A stretch of DNA of 47,986 nt from Candidatus Cloacimonadota bacterium (GCA_002742885.1 PDOO01000002.1:1-47986); one strand, 5' to 3'. Shown: positions 9,862 through 19,181, counted from the first letter of the stretch. Notes: generated by a model from the sequence alone, not told the origin. Numbers and translations: made by a program.

Positions 9862-10233
9862 CTAGAATGAAAGTCCCGCTTTTCGGGCACCGTCAGCCAA
9901 TGCTTTAACACGTCCGTGATATTTATATCCGTTACGGTCAAAACAAATCTTTGTGATACCTGCAGCAAGAGCTTTTTCGCCAAGTTTAAGTCCGACTTTA
10001 AAAGATTTTTCGGTCTTTTTCAATTTGGAATCAAGTTCTATTTCTTTTGAGATTGTTGACATAGACACTAATGTATGTCCTGCTTCGTCATTAATGATCT
10101 GAGCATAGATGTGGTTAGCGCTTCTGAAGACAACCAAACGAGGACGCTCAGGCGATCCGCTCAAATGTTTACGGATAGCTTTACGTCTTCTCATACGAGC
10201 TTGATATCTTTTATATGTAGTAGATTTTTCCAT
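9862..10233 (-). CDS. rplR: 50S ribosomal protein L18
   Basis: 5S rRNA-binding protein of the central protuberance, 123 residues. A basic arm ([18 protein letters not shown]) is followed by the conserved [20 protein letters not shown] and the C-terminal [20 protein letters not shown]. It starts at ATG with GGAG upstream and lies 11 bases after the rplF stop. Confidence 0.97.
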   Translation of the reverse strand: MEKSTTYKRYQARMRRRKAIRKHLSGSPERPRLVVFRSANHIYAQIINDEAGHTLVSMSTISKEIELDSKLKKTEKSFKVGLKLGEKALAAGITKICFDRNGYKYHGRVKALADGARKAGLSF

Positions 10234-10244
10234 TATTATATCTC

Positions 10245-10817
10245 CTACTTGGCTCCGGATTTACCCGGCAAGATACGAACAAACTCGTCTGAGTATCGAA
10301 TACCCTTGCCCTTATAGTTTTCCGGAGGACGACATTTTCTTATTTCTGCGGCAATTTTACCGACATCTTCTTTATTTATACCTTTAACTCTGATTTTTGC
10401 GTTAACGGTTTGTTTCGCTCCGCGAGTTCTGGGAACCGCTTCGGTTTCCACCGTAATACCTTTGGGAATTTCCATAAGTATATCATGTGAATAGCCGAGA
10501 GAAAGTTTCAACCAAGGTCCGACATTTTCGGCATTGTAACCGGTTCCGATTACATGCAATTCCTTCATGTAACCTTCACTTACGCCGACAACCATGTTTG
10601 CGAGCAAAGCTCGAGTTAAACCGTGTCTTGCTTTGATGATGCGGGTATCGTTTTCGCGTAAAACTTTTACCTTATCATCATTTATATCCAATGAAATACC
10701 CTCAAGCATCGTATATGAAAGCTCACCCAGTTTACCTTTAACGGTTATATCGTTACCGTTAACTTTAAACTCGACTCCTTGAGGTATTCGGATTACTTTG
10801 TTTCCTATTCTTGACAC
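10245..10817 (-). CDS. rplF: 50S ribosomal protein L6 (GTG start)
   Basis: Large-subunit protein near the factor-binding centre, 190 residues from the chosen start. The family N-terminus [16 protein letters not shown] follows directly after a GTG that has GGAGG five bases upstream. A longer in-frame extension into rpsH exists but has no support. Two alpha-beta repeats are present, and the conserved C-terminal [20 protein letters not shown] ends the protein. It runs about ten residues longer than E. coli L6. Confidence 0.96.
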   Translation of the reverse strand: MSRIGNKVIRIPQGVEFKVNGNDITVKGKLGELSYTMLEGISLDINDDKVKVLRENDTRIIKARHGLTRALLANMVVGVSEGYMKELHVIGTGYNAENVGPWLKLSLGYSHDILMEIPKGITVETEAVPRTRGAKQTVNAKIRVKGINKEDVGKIAAEIRKCRPPENYKGKGIRYSDEFVRILPGKSGAK

Positions 10818-10830
10818 ATCAACCTCCGGG

Positions 10831-11244
10831 TTACCATATCTTGCAAATGTATTCACCGCCAACGTTTTCTTTACGGGCTGCGCGATCAACCAAAACGCCT
10901 TTGTTCGTTGAAATTACAGCACAACCTGTGTTATTGAAAACAGACGGCATGTGATTTGTATCTACATATACGCGACGTCCGGGCTTACTCACTCTTTCGA
11001 TACCTTTAACAACGGGTATTCCCGTGTTGGTATAGCGTAATTTAATGCTTATCTGTTTACGGCAGATACCTTTTTTAGGGTCTCTGTCAATGATTTCGTA
11101 ACTGTTGATAAAGTTTTCTTCATCCATAAGCTTTACGATATTCTCTACAATGTTGCAGTGATTGACAAAGACGGTTTTATGATTTGCTCTGTACGCATTG
11201 CGAACTTTTGTTAAAGCATCAGCAATCGGATCGGTAATACTCAT
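10831..11244 (-). CDS. rpsH: 30S ribosomal protein S8
   Basis: Primary 16S rRNA-binding protein of the central domain, 137 residues. It opens MSITDPIADALTKVRNAYRA. The C-terminal domain has the conserved STNKGVLVDRAARKENVGGE and the ending YICKIW. In E. coli S8 represses the spc operon by binding the rplE leader; no matching structure was recognised here. Confidence 0.97.
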   Translation of the reverse strand: MSITDPIADALTKVRNAYRANHKTVFVNHCNIVENIVKLMDEENFINSYEIIDRDPKKGICRKQISIKLRYTNTGIPVVKGIERVSKPGRRVYVDTNHMPSVFNNTGCAVISTNKGVLVDRAARKENVGGEYICKIW

Positions 11245-11256
11245 TAATCCTCCAAT

Positions 11257-11442
11257 TTACCAACTGGCTCTTTTAACGCCGGGGATCATGCCTTCGGCAG
11301 CCAATTTGCGGAAACAAAGACGGCAAATTCCAAAATCACGCATGAATGCGCGTGAACGTCCGCAAAGTCTGCAACGATTATATTCTCTGACTTGGAATTT
11401 CGCTTTATTTTGTTGTTTTACGATAAGTGATTTTTTAGCCAT
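11257..11442 (-). CDS. rpsZ: 30S ribosomal protein S14, zinc-binding type Z
   Basis: Head protein of the small subunit, short zinc form of 61 residues. Two CxxC pairs (CRLCGRSR and CRLCF) form the zinc ribbon, and the protein ends [11 protein letters not shown] as in other type-Z S14. It takes the usual place between rplE and rpsH, with gaps of 10 and 12 bases. The N-terminal [16 protein letters not shown] is also family-typical. Confidence 0.97.
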   Translation of the reverse strand: MAKKSLIVKQQNKAKFQVREYNRCRLCGRSRAFMRDFGICRLCFRKLAAEGMIPGVKRASW

Positions 11443-11452
11443 GATTTCTCCA

Positions 11453-11995
11453 TTAATCTTTACGGAAAGGCAATCCTAAAAGCTTAAGCAATTCTCTGCC
11501 TTCTTCATCTGTTTTTGCATTGGATACAATTGCGATGTTCATTCCGCGCACCTTATCGATTTTATCGAATTCGATTTCAGTGAAAACAGTCTGTTCCTTG
11601 AGTCCCATGGAATAGTTTCCTCTTCCGTCAAAAGAATTTTTCGGAACACCTTTAAAGTCGCGGATTCTCGGTATAACCACGGTAATCATGCGATCAAGGA
11701 ATTCGTACATAATTTCATTGCGAAGAGTAACTTTGCAACCGATGGGCATTCCTTCTCTGAGCTTGAAATTGGAGATAGATTTAGATGCTTTCGTAATAAC
11801 GGCTTTGCGTCCGGTAACAGCTTCAAGATCTTTCACGGCAAAATCAAGTACAGCTTTATTTTGAGTGGCTTCTCCGACACCCATGCTGACAACTATTTTT
11901 TCCAACTTCGGAATTTGATTAACATTTTTATATTCAAAGTGTTTTTTCAAAGCCGGAACAACTTCTTCAATATATTTTTTCTTTAATCTGTTCAT
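11453..11995 (-). CDS. rplE: 50S ribosomal protein L5
   Basis: 5S rRNA-binding protein that contacts the P-site tRNA, 180 residues. I chose the ATG giving [20 protein letters not shown] because AAGGAG lies six bases before it and the length matches E. coli L5 (179). A start eight codons further upstream would overlap rplX. Conserved segments are [15 protein letters not shown], the basic [20 protein letters not shown] loop and the C-terminal [20 protein letters not shown]. Confidence 0.96.
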   Translation of the reverse strand: MNRLKKKYIEEVVPALKKHFEYKNVNQIPKLEKIVVSMGVGEATQNKAVLDFAVKDLEAVTGRKAVITKASKSISNFKLREGMPIGCKVTLRNEIMYEFLDRMITVVIPRIRDFKGVPKNSFDGRGNYSMGLKEQTVFTEIEFDKIDKVRGMNIAIVSNAKTDEEGRELLKLLGLPFRKD

Positions 11996-12005
11996 TTCCG
12001 GCTCC

Positions 12006-12332
12006 TTATATTTCGTCACCTGTTTTTTTGCACACGCGTATGCGTTTATCGCCCGAAACCTTAAACACGGCTTTGGTTACCTGACCGATTTTTTCATTCC
12101 AAAGCATAACATTTGAAACATTTATCGGGGCTTCCCTTTCTATGATGCCGCCCTGTTGGTTTTGCTGACCGGCTTTAACATGTTTCTTGATAAAGTTGAC
12201 TTTTTCGACGATTACCCGTCTCTCTTTCGGAAAAGATTTCAGCACTTTACCTTTAACGCCTTTGTATTTACCGGCGATAACAACTACAGTGTCACCTTTT
12301 TTTATTCTCATTTTAGTGTTCTGTGTTTTCAT
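12006..12332 (-). CDS. rplX: 50S ribosomal protein L24
   Basis: Assembly initiator of the large subunit near the exit tunnel, 108 residues. A KOW motif lies near residues 10-35 ([20 protein letters not shown]), followed by [13 protein letters not shown] and the conserved [17 protein letters not shown]. It starts at ATG with GGAG five bases upstream, 8 bases after rplN. Confidence 0.97.
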   Translation of the reverse strand: MKTQNTKMRIKKGDTVVVIAGKYKGVKGKVLKSFPKERRVIVEKVNFIKKHVKAGQQNQQGGIIEREAPINVSNVMLWNEKIGQVTKAVFKVSGDKRIRVCKKTGDEI

Positions 12333-12340
12333 TATTACTC

Positions 12341-12709
12341 CTAAATAACTTCAGGCGCCAAAGAAACGATTTTCATGAAGTGCTTTTCACGGAGTTCGCG
12401 AGCCACAGGACCGAAAATACGTGTTGCTCTGGGTTCGTTACGATCGTCAATAAGCACGGCGGCATTATCTTGGAAACGAATATAAGAGCCGTCGGATCTG
12501 CGTACTTCTTTGGCAGTTCTTACGATAACCGCTTTTTGAACAGACCCTTTTTTAATCTTTCCGTTGGGTTGAGCGGCTTTAACCGCAATAACAATAATAT
12601 CGCCCACGGTAGCAAAACGTCTTTTTGAACCACCCAAAACTTTTATACACATTGCTTTTTTTGCACCTGAGTTATCAGCTACAGTCAACATAGTTTGTGC
12701 TTGAATCAT
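12341..12709 (-). CDS. rplN: 50S ribosomal protein L14
   Basis: Intersubunit bridge protein, 122 residues, among the most conserved ribosomal proteins. It opens [20 protein letters not shown] and continues with [20 protein letters not shown]. The C-terminal segment has [20 protein letters not shown] and the ending LAPEVI. It is 11 bases after rpsQ. Confidence 0.97.
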   Translation of the reverse strand: MIQAQTMLTVADNSGAKKAMCIKVLGGSKRRFATVGDIIVIAVKAAQPNGKIKKGSVQKAVIVRTAKEVRRSDGSYIRFQDNAAVLIDDRNEPRATRIFGPVARELREKHFMKIVSLAPEVI

Positions 12710-12720
12710 TTGGGAACTCC

Positions 12721-12978
12721 TTATTTACTTCTCGTGATAATTTCATCAAGCATCCAGTTCTTCTCTTTGGAGAGAGGTCTGTGTTCCTTGATTTTTACGA
12801 CATCACCGATACGGCACTCGTTATTTTCATCATGAGCCTTAAATTTCTTATGTGTACGAACAACTTTTTTATAAAGAGGATGTTTATACTGGCGCTCAAC
12901 TTTTACGACAATGGTTTTATCCATCTTGTCGCTTACAACAACACCAGTTTTAGTTACTTTTCTTCCGCCGGTCATCAT
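12721..12978 (-). CDS. rpsQ: 30S ribosomal protein S17
   Basis: OB-fold primary 16S rRNA-binding protein, 85 residues. The family pattern [18 protein letters not shown] is followed by [19 protein letters not shown] and the [18 protein letters not shown] box. Two adjacent ATG codons are possible. The first overlaps the rpmC stop by one base (TAATG), which suggests coupled translation. Confidence 0.96.
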   Translation of the reverse strand: MMTGGRKVTKTGVVVSDKMDKTIVVKVERQYKHPLYKKVVRTHKKFKAHDENNECRIGDVVKIKEHRPLSKEKNWMLDEIITRSK

Positions 12979-13172
12979 TACCTCTTTGCGTTTCTTTCCG
13001 TAATCAAAGTGTGAATGCGAGCAATATCTTTTTTCACGACTTTGATGCGACCGGGATTTTCCAGTCTATTCATTGCTTTATTGAAACGTAAGTTAAAAGC
13101 TTCTTCGCGAAGTTCTTCCAACTTAATGTTTATTTCTTCATTACTGAGTTCTCGGAGTTCACTCATTTTCAT
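12978..13172 (-). CDS. rpmC: 50S ribosomal protein L29
   Basis: Small helical protein at the tunnel exit that helps dock the signal recognition particle, 64 residues. The conserved [20 protein letters not shown] and [19 protein letters not shown] are followed by the RIHTLITER helix. It overlaps rplP by four bases (ATGA type) and rpsQ by one base. Confidence 0.96.
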   Translation of the reverse strand: MKMSELRELSNEEINIKLEELREEAFNLRFNKAMNRLENPGRIKVVKKDIARIHTLITERNAKR

Positions 13173-13588
13173 AATTCAACTCCTTCTCGAGCTACGAGCT
13201 TGGTTTTTACGGGTAATTTCATTCCTGCCAAACGAGCCGCTTCTTTAACAACTGCCAAATCGTTATGCTCAAATTCAAACATAACTCTTCCGGGTTTTAC
13301 TACGGCTACCCAATATTCGGGGGATCCCTTACCTTTACCCATACGGGTTTCGGCAGGTTTTTCGGTTATTGGTTTGTCCGGGAATATACGGATCCAGACC
13401 TTTCCGGAACGTTTCATTTTACGAGTCAAAGCTACACGAGCAGCCTCGATTTGCTTACTTGTAATCCATCCGTCCTGAACAGCTATCATTCCGTAATCGC
13501 CGAAATTTACATGACAACCTCTGTTGGCGAGACCTTTACGGTTTCCGCGATGATGTCTTCTGAATTTTATTTTCTTAGGTGCTAACAT
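13169..13588 (-). CDS. rplP: 50S ribosomal protein L16
   Basis: Large-subunit protein beside the A-site tRNA, 139 residues. It opens [20 protein letters not shown]. The conserved [20 protein letters not shown] and the [19 protein letters not shown] loop, which reaches toward the tRNA elbow, are both present. It starts at ATG with an AGGAG-type site, 10 bases after rpsC. Confidence 0.97.
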   Translation of the reverse strand: MLAPKKIKFRRHHRGNRKGLANRGCHVNFGDYGMIAVQDGWITSKQIEAARVALTRKMKRSGKVWIRIFPDKPITEKPAETRMGKGKGSPEYWVAVVKPGRVMFEFEHNDLAVVKEAARLAGMKLPVKTKLVAREGVEL

Positions 13589-13598
13589 TTAGTTCTCC

Positions 13599-14246
13599 TT
13601 AATTCAGGATATCGCCTTTGTATATCCAGACCTTGATACCTATAATACCGTAGGTGGTAGGACATTCGACGAGCGCATAATCAATGTCGGCGCGGAGAGT
13701 GTGCAACGGAGTACGACCTTCCTGATAACGTTCGGTTCTTGCCATCTCGGCTCCGCCCAAACGACCTGAACATTGAATTTTGATTCCTTTAGCGCCGTCT
13801 CTCATTGAATTACGGATAGCTTGCTTCATGGCGCGACGGAATGAAACGCGATCACGCAATTGACGAGAAACTTCTTCTCCGACCAATTCCGCATCAATCC
13901 AAGCTTTCTTTATTTCAAGAATATTAATAAACACGTTCAATTTATTCTTTCTGTGTTTATTCAAAAGAACTGATATTTCATTCCTTAAACTGTCTATTTC
14001 AGCGCCTTTGCGACCGATAACCTGACCGGGTCTGGCTGTTTTAATATCTATATTTATAGAAGTGGCTCTTCTGGCGATAACGACATCCGAAACCATTGAT
14101 TTGCTTAATCTTTTCTTTATATACTTACGTATTTTGAGGTCTTCAATAAAATTATCGACATAAGTCTTACCGGCAGCATACCAAACAGACTTGTAATCTT
14201 TATTTACTCCGACTCTGTACGCAATAGGGTTTATCTTTTGTCCCAA
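13599..14246 (-). CDS. rpsC: 30S ribosomal protein S3 (TTG start)
   Basis: mRNA-entry protein with helicase activity, 215 residues. The KH domain contains PGQVIGRKGAEIDSLRNEIS, with its GxxG as GRKG, and the C-terminal domain has GRLGGAEMARTERYQEGRTP. The family N-terminus GQKINPIAYRVGVNKDYKS follows a TTG codon with GGAGG five bases upstream. No ATG or GTG gives the right N-terminus, so TTG is very probably the true start. Confidence 0.97.
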   Translation of the reverse strand: MGQKINPIAYRVGVNKDYKSVWYAAGKTYVDNFIEDLKIRKYIKKRLSKSMVSDVVIARRATSINIDIKTARPGQVIGRKGAEIDSLRNEISVLLNKHRKNKLNVFINILEIKKAWIDAELVGEEVSRQLRDRVSFRRAMKQAIRNSMRDGAKGIKIQCSGRLGGAEMARTERYQEGRTPLHTLRADIDYALVECPTTYGIIGIKVWIYKGDILN

Positions 14247-14258
14247 AGTATCCTCCCG

Positions 14259-14597
14259 CTATGCTTTATCGGCGATGCCGACAGTAATATGACAAGTTCG
14301 TCTTCTGATAACATTGGGACGACCTTGAGCTCTCATGCGATAGCGTTTCATAATTGGACCGTCATCCGAAAAAGCATTATCGACAATCATATTGTCAATA
14401 TCGACTTTACCTTCGGCAACAGTTGCATTTGCTATTGCGGAATTTAATAATTTTGCAATATTCCCGGCCATGCGTTTTTTGGAAAAGGCAAGTATGCGTT
14501 GTGCTTCGGGAACACTTTTTCCGCGAATCAAGTCCAACACCAATCTGGCCTTACGGGCCGAGCCCCTAAGATTTCTAATTTTAGCGATAGCTTCCAT
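14259..14597 (-). CDS. rplV: 50S ribosomal protein L22
   Basis: Large-subunit protein whose hairpin lines the exit tunnel, the site of some macrolide-resistance changes; 112 residues. It has the conserved RNLRGSARKARLVLDLIRGK and, at the tunnel hairpin, MKRYRMRAQGRPNVIRRRTC. It ends HITVGIADKA and lies 17 bases after rpsS. Confidence 0.97.
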   Translation of the reverse strand: MEAIAKIRNLRGSARKARLVLDLIRGKSVPEAQRILAFSKKRMAGNIAKLLNSAIANATVAEGKVDIDNMIVDNAFSDDGPIMKRYRMRAQGRPNVIRRRTCHITVGIADKA

Positions 14598-14614
14598 CAG
14601 CTTGACTCCTTGAT

Positions 14615-14881
14615 TTATTTGCCTTTTTTCTTGTGACCGCGATAGGTTCTTGTCGGCGAGAATTCGCCTAATTTATGCCCTACCATATTTTCGGTTACAT
14701 ATACCGGAAAAAATTTTTTACCGTTATGAACAGCAAATGTATGTCCTATAAACTCGGGAATTACTACTGATCTTCTCGACCAAGTTTTAATTACCGATTT
14801 CTTTTTGTCTTTATCTAACTTCTCGACTTTCTTAGCCAGATGTTCATCTACGAAAGGGCCTTTTTTAATTGAGCGAGCCAT
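14615..14881 (-). CDS. rpsS: 30S ribosomal protein S19
   Basis: Head protein that pairs with S13, 88 residues. It opens [20 protein letters not shown]. The conserved [19 protein letters not shown] and [20 protein letters not shown] follow, and it ends GHKKKGK. Gaps to the neighbours are 17 bases on each side. Confidence 0.97.
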   Translation of the reverse strand: MARSIKKGPFVDEHLAKKVEKLDKDKKKSVIKTWSRRSVVIPEFIGHTFAVHNGKKFFPVYVTENMVGHKLGEFSPTRTYRGHKKKGK

Positions 14882-14898
14882 AACATCTTACTCCTTCA

Positions 14899-15729
14899 TT
14901 ATTTCTTTTTCTTAGACTTAATGATATACTTATCAGAATACTTATGACGTTTTCTGGTCTTGCCGCCTTTCGCAGGAACACCCCAAGGCGAAACAGGATG
15001 TCCGCCGCCGGAGGTTTTGGCTTCACCGCCGCCCATCGGGTGATCAACCGGATTCATGACAACACCGCGAACCGTCGGACGGATTCCCATCCAACGTTTG
15101 CGTCCGGCCTTGCCTATAACAATCAAGTTATGTTCGGAGTTACCGACCTGACCGATAGTGGCAGAGCATTCTTTACGAAGCAAGTGAACATCATTAGACG
15201 GCATTCTTACGTGAACATAACCGCCGTCTTTTGCGACAACTTGTCCGTAAGTGCCGGCACTGCGCGCAATTTGCCCCCCGCGTCCGGGTTTAAATTCAAT
15301 ATTGTGAACAACAGTACCCAAAGGGATACGCTCCAGAGGAAGAGTATTTCCTACGGCAACGGGTGCATCTGTTCCCGAAAGAACCGTTGAACCTACTTCC
15401 AATCCTTGAGGAGCAAGAATGTATCTCTTTTCTCCGTCAACATAGTGCAAGAGAGCGATGCGAGCACTACGATTGGGATCGTATTCTATAGTTGCAACTT
15501 TAGCGGGAATACCGTGTTTGTTGCGTTTAAAATCTATGATTCGGTAATGTCTTTTGTGACCGCCGCCGCGATGACGACAAGTAATGCGACCGTTTGCATT
15601 ACGTCCTGCTCTTTTAGGCAAAGGAGCAAGCAAAGACTTTTCCGGTTTTGTTGAGGTTATTTCTTCAAAAGTGTAACCTGTTTTATATCTTAAAGTCGGA
15701 GTTATCGGTCTATATTTTTTAATACCCAT
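14899..15729 (-). CDS. rplB: 50S ribosomal protein L2
   Basis: Large-subunit protein needed for subunit association and peptidyl-transferase assembly, 276 residues. It opens [20 protein letters not shown]. An OB-fold RNA-binding domain contains [20 protein letters not shown]. The C-terminal domain has [20 protein letters not shown], with the functionally critical histidine in DHPMGGG, and then [10 protein letters not shown]. Confidence 0.97.
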   Translation of the reverse strand: MGIKKYRPITPTLRYKTGYTFEEITSTKPEKSLLAPLPKRAGRNANGRITCRHRGGGHKRHYRIIDFKRNKHGIPAKVATIEYDPNRSARIALLHYVDGEKRYILAPQGLEVGSTVLSGTDAPVAVGNTLPLERIPLGTVVHNIEFKPGRGGQIARSAGTYGQVVAKDGGYVHVRMPSNDVHLLRKECSATIGQVGNSEHNLIVIGKAGRKRWMGIRPTVRGVVMNPVDHPMGGGEAKTSGGGHPVSPWGVPAKGGKTRKRHKYSDKYIIKSKKKK

Positions 15730-15739
15730 TCATAGCTCC

Positions 15740-16027
15740 TTAAATATCGAAATCGGGAATCGTCTGACCGCTTTTCAGTCTGACGACAGCCTTTTTAAAG
15801 TCAGGGCGTTTACCGGAGTATCTTCCCATTCTTTTAATTTTACCGCGTTGACGGATAGTATTTACATTAGTTACGTCAACAGAGAAAATTTTTTCGATAG
15901 CATATTTTATTTCTATTTTATTTGCGTTTAAGCTTACTCTAAAAACATAGTCGTTGGTTTTGTTTTTAAGAACAGCTGATTTTTCGGTAATTACCGGAGC
16001 AATCACTATTTCTCTTGCGTTTCTCAT
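15740..16027 (-). CDS. rplW: 50S ribosomal protein L23
   Basis: Tunnel-exit protein that docks trigger factor and SRP, 95 residues. It has the conserved VIAPVITEKSAVLKNKTNDY and FRVSLNANKIEIKYAIEKIF, followed by VNTIRQRGKIKRMGRYSGKR. Its start overlaps the end of rplD by four bases. Confidence 0.97.
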   Translation of the reverse strand: MRNAREIVIAPVITEKSAVLKNKTNDYVFRVSLNANKIEIKYAIEKIFSVDVTNVNTIRQRGKIKRMGRYSGKRPDFKKAVVRLKSGQTIPDFDI

Positions 16028-16659
16028 TTAACAAATACCTCCTCGATTTTATTCAGAGCAGACTCAGTAAGGACAAGACATTTACACTTCAAGATTTCGT
16101 AAGCAAATGTCGAGTCGGCGCGATTCATTTCAACTTTTTCAATATTCGCAAAAGACTTAACTACAGCCTTATCGGATCCGTCTATCAAAACCAGAGATCT
16201 GACTTTGTCAGGATTAATTTTATTCATTAAATCAACAGCGGACTTTGTACTCGGAGCATCGTATTTAATATCTTCGATCACGACCACTTGACCGTTTTTG
16301 GCTCTTTCCGTGAGGGCAAGACGCAAAGCAAGTCTTTTCTTTTTAAGCGGAATGCGTTTATGCCAATTTTTAGGCAAAGGACCGAAAGCTACGCCTCCGC
16401 CTACGCGAACGTTAGTTCTGCGATTACCCATACGGGCATGTCCGGTTCCCTTTTGGCGATAAATTTTGGCTCCGCTGCCTTTAACGTCAGATCTGCCTTT
16501 TGCCTTGGAAGTTCCCTGGCGTTGGTTTGCCAAATACATATTTATAACTTCATACATTACCGCATCAGGATTTTTAGTTTCCGCATTAAACAATGAAGCG
16601 GGAAGTTCAACGGTTCCGAGCTTATCGCCTTTTGCGGAATATTTAATTGCTTCCAACAT
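16024..16659 (-). CDS. rplD: 50S ribosomal protein L4
   Basis: Tunnel-constriction protein, 211 residues. The long tunnel loop shows the family pattern RQGTSKAKGRSDVKGSGAKI, then YRQKGTGHARMGNRRTNVRV and GGGVAFGP. In E. coli L4 also represses its own operon, but no leader element was recognised upstream of rpsJ or tuf here. It follows rplC by 15 bases. Confidence 0.97.
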   Translation of the reverse strand: MLEAIKYSAKGDKLGTVELPASLFNAETKNPDAVMYEVINMYLANQRQGTSKAKGRSDVKGSGAKIYRQKGTGHARMGNRRTNVRVGGGVAFGPLPKNWHKRIPLKKKRLALRLALTERAKNGQVVVIEDIKYDAPSTKSAVDLMNKINPDKVRSLVLIDGSDKAVVKSFANIEKVEMNRADSTFAYEILKCKCLVLTESALNKIEEVFVK

Positions 16660-16674
16660 TTATATTCTCCCGAT

Positions 16675-17298
16675 TTATAACTCTTTTCTCAGATAAACGA
16701 TACTGTTTCTGTGACCGGGAACAGCACCTTTAATCATTACGAGGTTTCTTTCTTTATCAACTTTTACAACTTCCAGATTCTTAACGGTAACTCTGTCTAC
16801 ACCCATATGACCTGCCATTTTTTTACCTTTATGAACACGACTCGGGGTAGCGCATTGACCGATTGATCCCGGACCTCTGTAAGATTCATGAACACCGTGC
16901 GACTGCTCGAATCCGCCGAAACCGTGTCTCTTCATAACACCGGCAAATCCGCGTCCTTTTGATGTACCGGTAACGGTAACGAGTTCATGTTCAACAAACA
17001 TTTCCGCATCAAAAACTTCATCTTCTTCTATATCCATATAAACGGAAAGACGAAATTCTTTCAAGTATCTGAAACCGGGACTCTTATGCTTTTTAAAGTG
17101 ATTTATTTGAGGCTTTTTCAATCTCTTTTCCGGAACTTCCTCAAATCCCAGCTGAACGGCATTATAACCGTCGCTTTCTTCAGTTTTTCTCTGAACAACG
17201 CGACAAGGACCGGCCTGAATAACCGTAACCGGGGTTACCTTTCCGTTTTGATCAAAAATCTGAGTCATTCCGATTTTTTTTCCGATTAATCCTATCAT
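16675..17298 (-). CDS. rplC: 50S ribosomal protein L3
   Basis: Early-assembly large-subunit protein reaching the peptidyl-transferase centre, 207 residues. It opens MIGLIGKKIGMTQIFDQNGK. The conserved TGTSKGRGFAGVMKRHGFGG and the GPGSIGQCATPSRVHKGKKM segment, which holds the central-extension glutamine, are both present. It starts at ATG 11 bases after rpsJ. Confidence 0.97.
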   Translation of the reverse strand: MIGLIGKKIGMTQIFDQNGKVTPVTVIQAGPCRVVQRKTEESDGYNAVQLGFEEVPEKRLKKPQINHFKKHKSPGFRYLKEFRLSVYMDIEEDEVFDAEMFVEHELVTVTGTSKGRGFAGVMKRHGFGGFEQSHGVHESYRGPGSIGQCATPSRVHKGKKMAGHMGVDRVTVKNLEVVKVDKERNLVMIKGAVPGHRNSIVYLRKEL

Positions 17299-17309
17299 TT
17301 TACGTCTCC

Positions 17310-17627
17310 TTACGCTTTAATTTCCACATGTACGCCGGCAGGCAAACTTAATTTCTTAAGAGCTCCGGTTGTTTGAGGAGTCGGATTAACAATATCGACA
17401 ACTCTTTTGTGAACCAACATTTGGAACTGATCTTGAGATTTTTTGTTTACGTGAGGAGAACGAAGGATAGTGTAGAGAGATCTTTCTGTCGGAAGCGGAA
17501 TCGGACCGACAATTTTAGCGCCTGTATTACGGGTGCTTTTAACAATTTCAGCTACAGATTTATCCAGCAATCTGTAATCGTATGCCTTAAGGCGAATACG
17601 AATTTTATTTGCTGCTTTTTTACTCAC
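17310..17627 (-). CDS. rpsJ: 30S ribosomal protein S10 (GTG start)
   Basis: Small-subunit head protein that also acts as NusE in antitermination, 105 residues. It has the conserved [40 protein letters not shown] and the tail [13 protein letters not shown]. The start is GTG with GGAGG five bases upstream. It begins 14 bases after the stop codon of the damaged tuf gene. Confidence 0.97.
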   Translation of the reverse strand: MSKKAANKIRIRLKAYDYRLLDKSVAEIVKSTRNTGAKIVGPIPLPTERSLYTILRSPHVNKKSQDQFQMLVHKRVVDIVNPTPQTTGALKKLSLPAGVHVEIKA

Positions 17628-17641
17628 AACGCCCTCCGCTT

Positions 17642-18722
17642 TTAGTCTTCAACACCGGCAACAACACCGGCTCCGATAGTTCTTCCGCCTTCGCGGATAG
17701 CAAAACGGAGACCTTGTTCCATAGCGATAGGAGTGATTAATTCAACATTAACGGTAGCCGGGCATAACCATTTCAACGCCTTCGGGCAATGTCAAAGAAC
17801 CGGTAACGTCAGTGGTTCTGAAATAAAACTGAGGTCTGTATCCGCTGAAGAAAGGCTTATGACGACCGCCTTCGTCTTTGGTCAAAACATAAGTTTCGCC
17901 TTTGAATTTAGTGTGAGGAGTTATTGTCTTAGGCTTAGCCAAAACCATTCCTCTTTCAACGTCGGACTTAGCCATTCCGCGAAGAAGAACGCCTACGTTA
18001 TCGCCGGCTTCGCCCTGATCAAGGATTTTGCGGAACATTTCAACTCCGGTACAAACTGTTTCAACTGTTTCTCTTACTCCGACGCGTTCTACTTTTTCGC
18101 CCATTTTCAAAACACCGCGTTCAATACGACCGGTGGCAACGGTTCCTCTTCCCTGGATAGAGAATACGTCTTCCACGGGCATAAGGAAAGGAAGGTTGGT
18201 TGCGCGTTCGGGCTGAGGAATATAGGAATCGACGGCATCCATAAGTTTCTGAAGAGCGGCTTCGCCGTCAGCATCGCCGTTAAGACCTTTAAGAGCCGAA
18301 CCTTGAATTACGGGAATGTCGTCGCCCGGGAATTCGTATTCGGAAAGAAGATCGCGAACTTCAAGTTCAACCAATTCCAAAAGTTCTTCGTCATCAACGA
18401 GGTCGCATTTATTCAAGAAGACAACCATAGCGGGAACGCCTACCTGACGAGCAAGAAGAATATGCTCGCGAGTTTGAGGCATAGGACCGTCGGCTGCGCT
18501 TACAACGAGAATAGCTCCGTCCATCTGAGCAGCTCCGGTGATCATGTTTTTAACGTAATCGGCGTGTCCGGGGCAGTCAACGTGAGCGTAATGACGTTTA
18601 TCTGTTTCATATTCAACGTGAGCAGTAGCGATAGTAATACCTCTCTCACGTTCTTCGGGAGCATTATCAATACTGTCAAAAGAGCAATGCGGTTTGGTAC
18701 GAACAAATTTTTCCTTAGCCAT
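17642..18722 (-). pseudogene. tuf: Elongation factor Tu gene with two lesions (P-loop deletion and C-terminal frameshift)
   Basis: EF-Tu delivers aminoacyl-tRNA to the ribosome and is normally about 395 residues. As written the open frame is only 324 residues (17748-18722). After [12 protein letters not shown] the sequence jumps to [20 protein letters not shown], so about 35 codons are missing, including the G1 P-loop GHVDHGKT needed for GTP binding. DCPGHADY and NKCD are intact. At the other end the frame reads MVMPGYR and stops. Shifting frame at about 17756 restores a normal EF-Tu tail ([20 protein letters not shown] to the end VVAGVED, stop at 17642). The bases fit an 8-nucleotide loss. 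The rest is perfectly conserved, so the lesions are very recent or are an assembly error between near-identical tuf copies. It sits after four tRNA genes and before rpsJ, and has a good GGAGG site. Confidence 0.9.
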
Positions 18723-18783
18723 TGTTCCTCCGGTAAGTTTTTATTTTAAAATGTTTACACCCTTTACCTCAAGTATCTAAGAA

Positions 18784-18859
18784 TGGAGCTCATGACCGGA
18801 CTTGAACCGGTGACCTCATCCTTACCAAGGATGTGCTCTACCGACTGAGCTACATGAGC
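18784..18859 (-). tRNA. tRNA-Thr (anticodon GGT)
   Basis: A complete 76-base cloverleaf. The acceptor stem GCTCATG pairs with CATGAGC, the discriminator is T and CCA is encoded. The anticodon loop reads TTGGTAA, giving GGT. A TTCAAGT T-loop is present. It is the last tRNA before tuf and is probably co-transcribed with it. Confidence 0.95.
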
Positions 18860-18874
18860 TAGTCCATATAAAAA

Positions 18875-18951
18875 TGGAGCGGGAAACGGGATTCGAACCC
18901 GCGACATTCAGCTTGGAAGGCTGATGCTCTAGCCAGCTGAGCTATTCCCGC
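18875..18951 (-). tRNA. tRNA-Gly (anticodon TCC)
   Basis: A complete 77-base cloverleaf with acceptor GCGGGAA/TTCCCGC, discriminator T and encoded CCA. The anticodon loop CTTCCAA gives TCC. The T-loop TTCGAAT is canonical. It lies 15 bases upstream of tRNA-Thr(GGT). Confidence 0.95.
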
Positions 18952-18974
18952 TCGTCTAAACAGTTTTAATGTAA

Positions 18975-19060
18975 TGGTGGAGAGGGGCGGATTCGAACCA
19001 CCGAAGGCGTACGCCGACAGATTTACAGTCTGTTCCCTTTGGCCGCTCGGGAACCTCTCC
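18975..19060 (-). tRNA. tRNA-Tyr (anticodon GTA)
   Basis: An 86-base class II tRNA with a long variable arm. The acceptor GGAGAGG pairs with CCTCTCC, the discriminator is A and CCA is encoded. The anticodon loop CTGTAAA gives GTA. This order (Thr-Tyr-Gly-Thr before tuf) is the classic bacterial tRNA-tuf arrangement. Confidence 0.95.
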
Positions 19061-19076
19061 GGTAAAAAAAATCTTA

Positions 19077-19152
19077 TGGAGCCGATGAAGGGACTCGAAC
19101 CCCCGACAGACTGATTACAAATCAGTGGCTCTACCAGCTGAGCTACATCGGC
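19077..19152 (-). tRNA. tRNA-Thr (anticodon TGT)
   Basis: A complete 76-base cloverleaf with acceptor GCCGATG/CATCGGC, discriminator T and encoded CCA. The anticodon loop TTTGTAA gives TGT. It is the first gene of the tRNA-tuf-ribosomal protein run. Confidence 0.95.
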
Positions 19153-19181
19153 ATCCGTCTTTAATTCAAAATCACAAAGAA

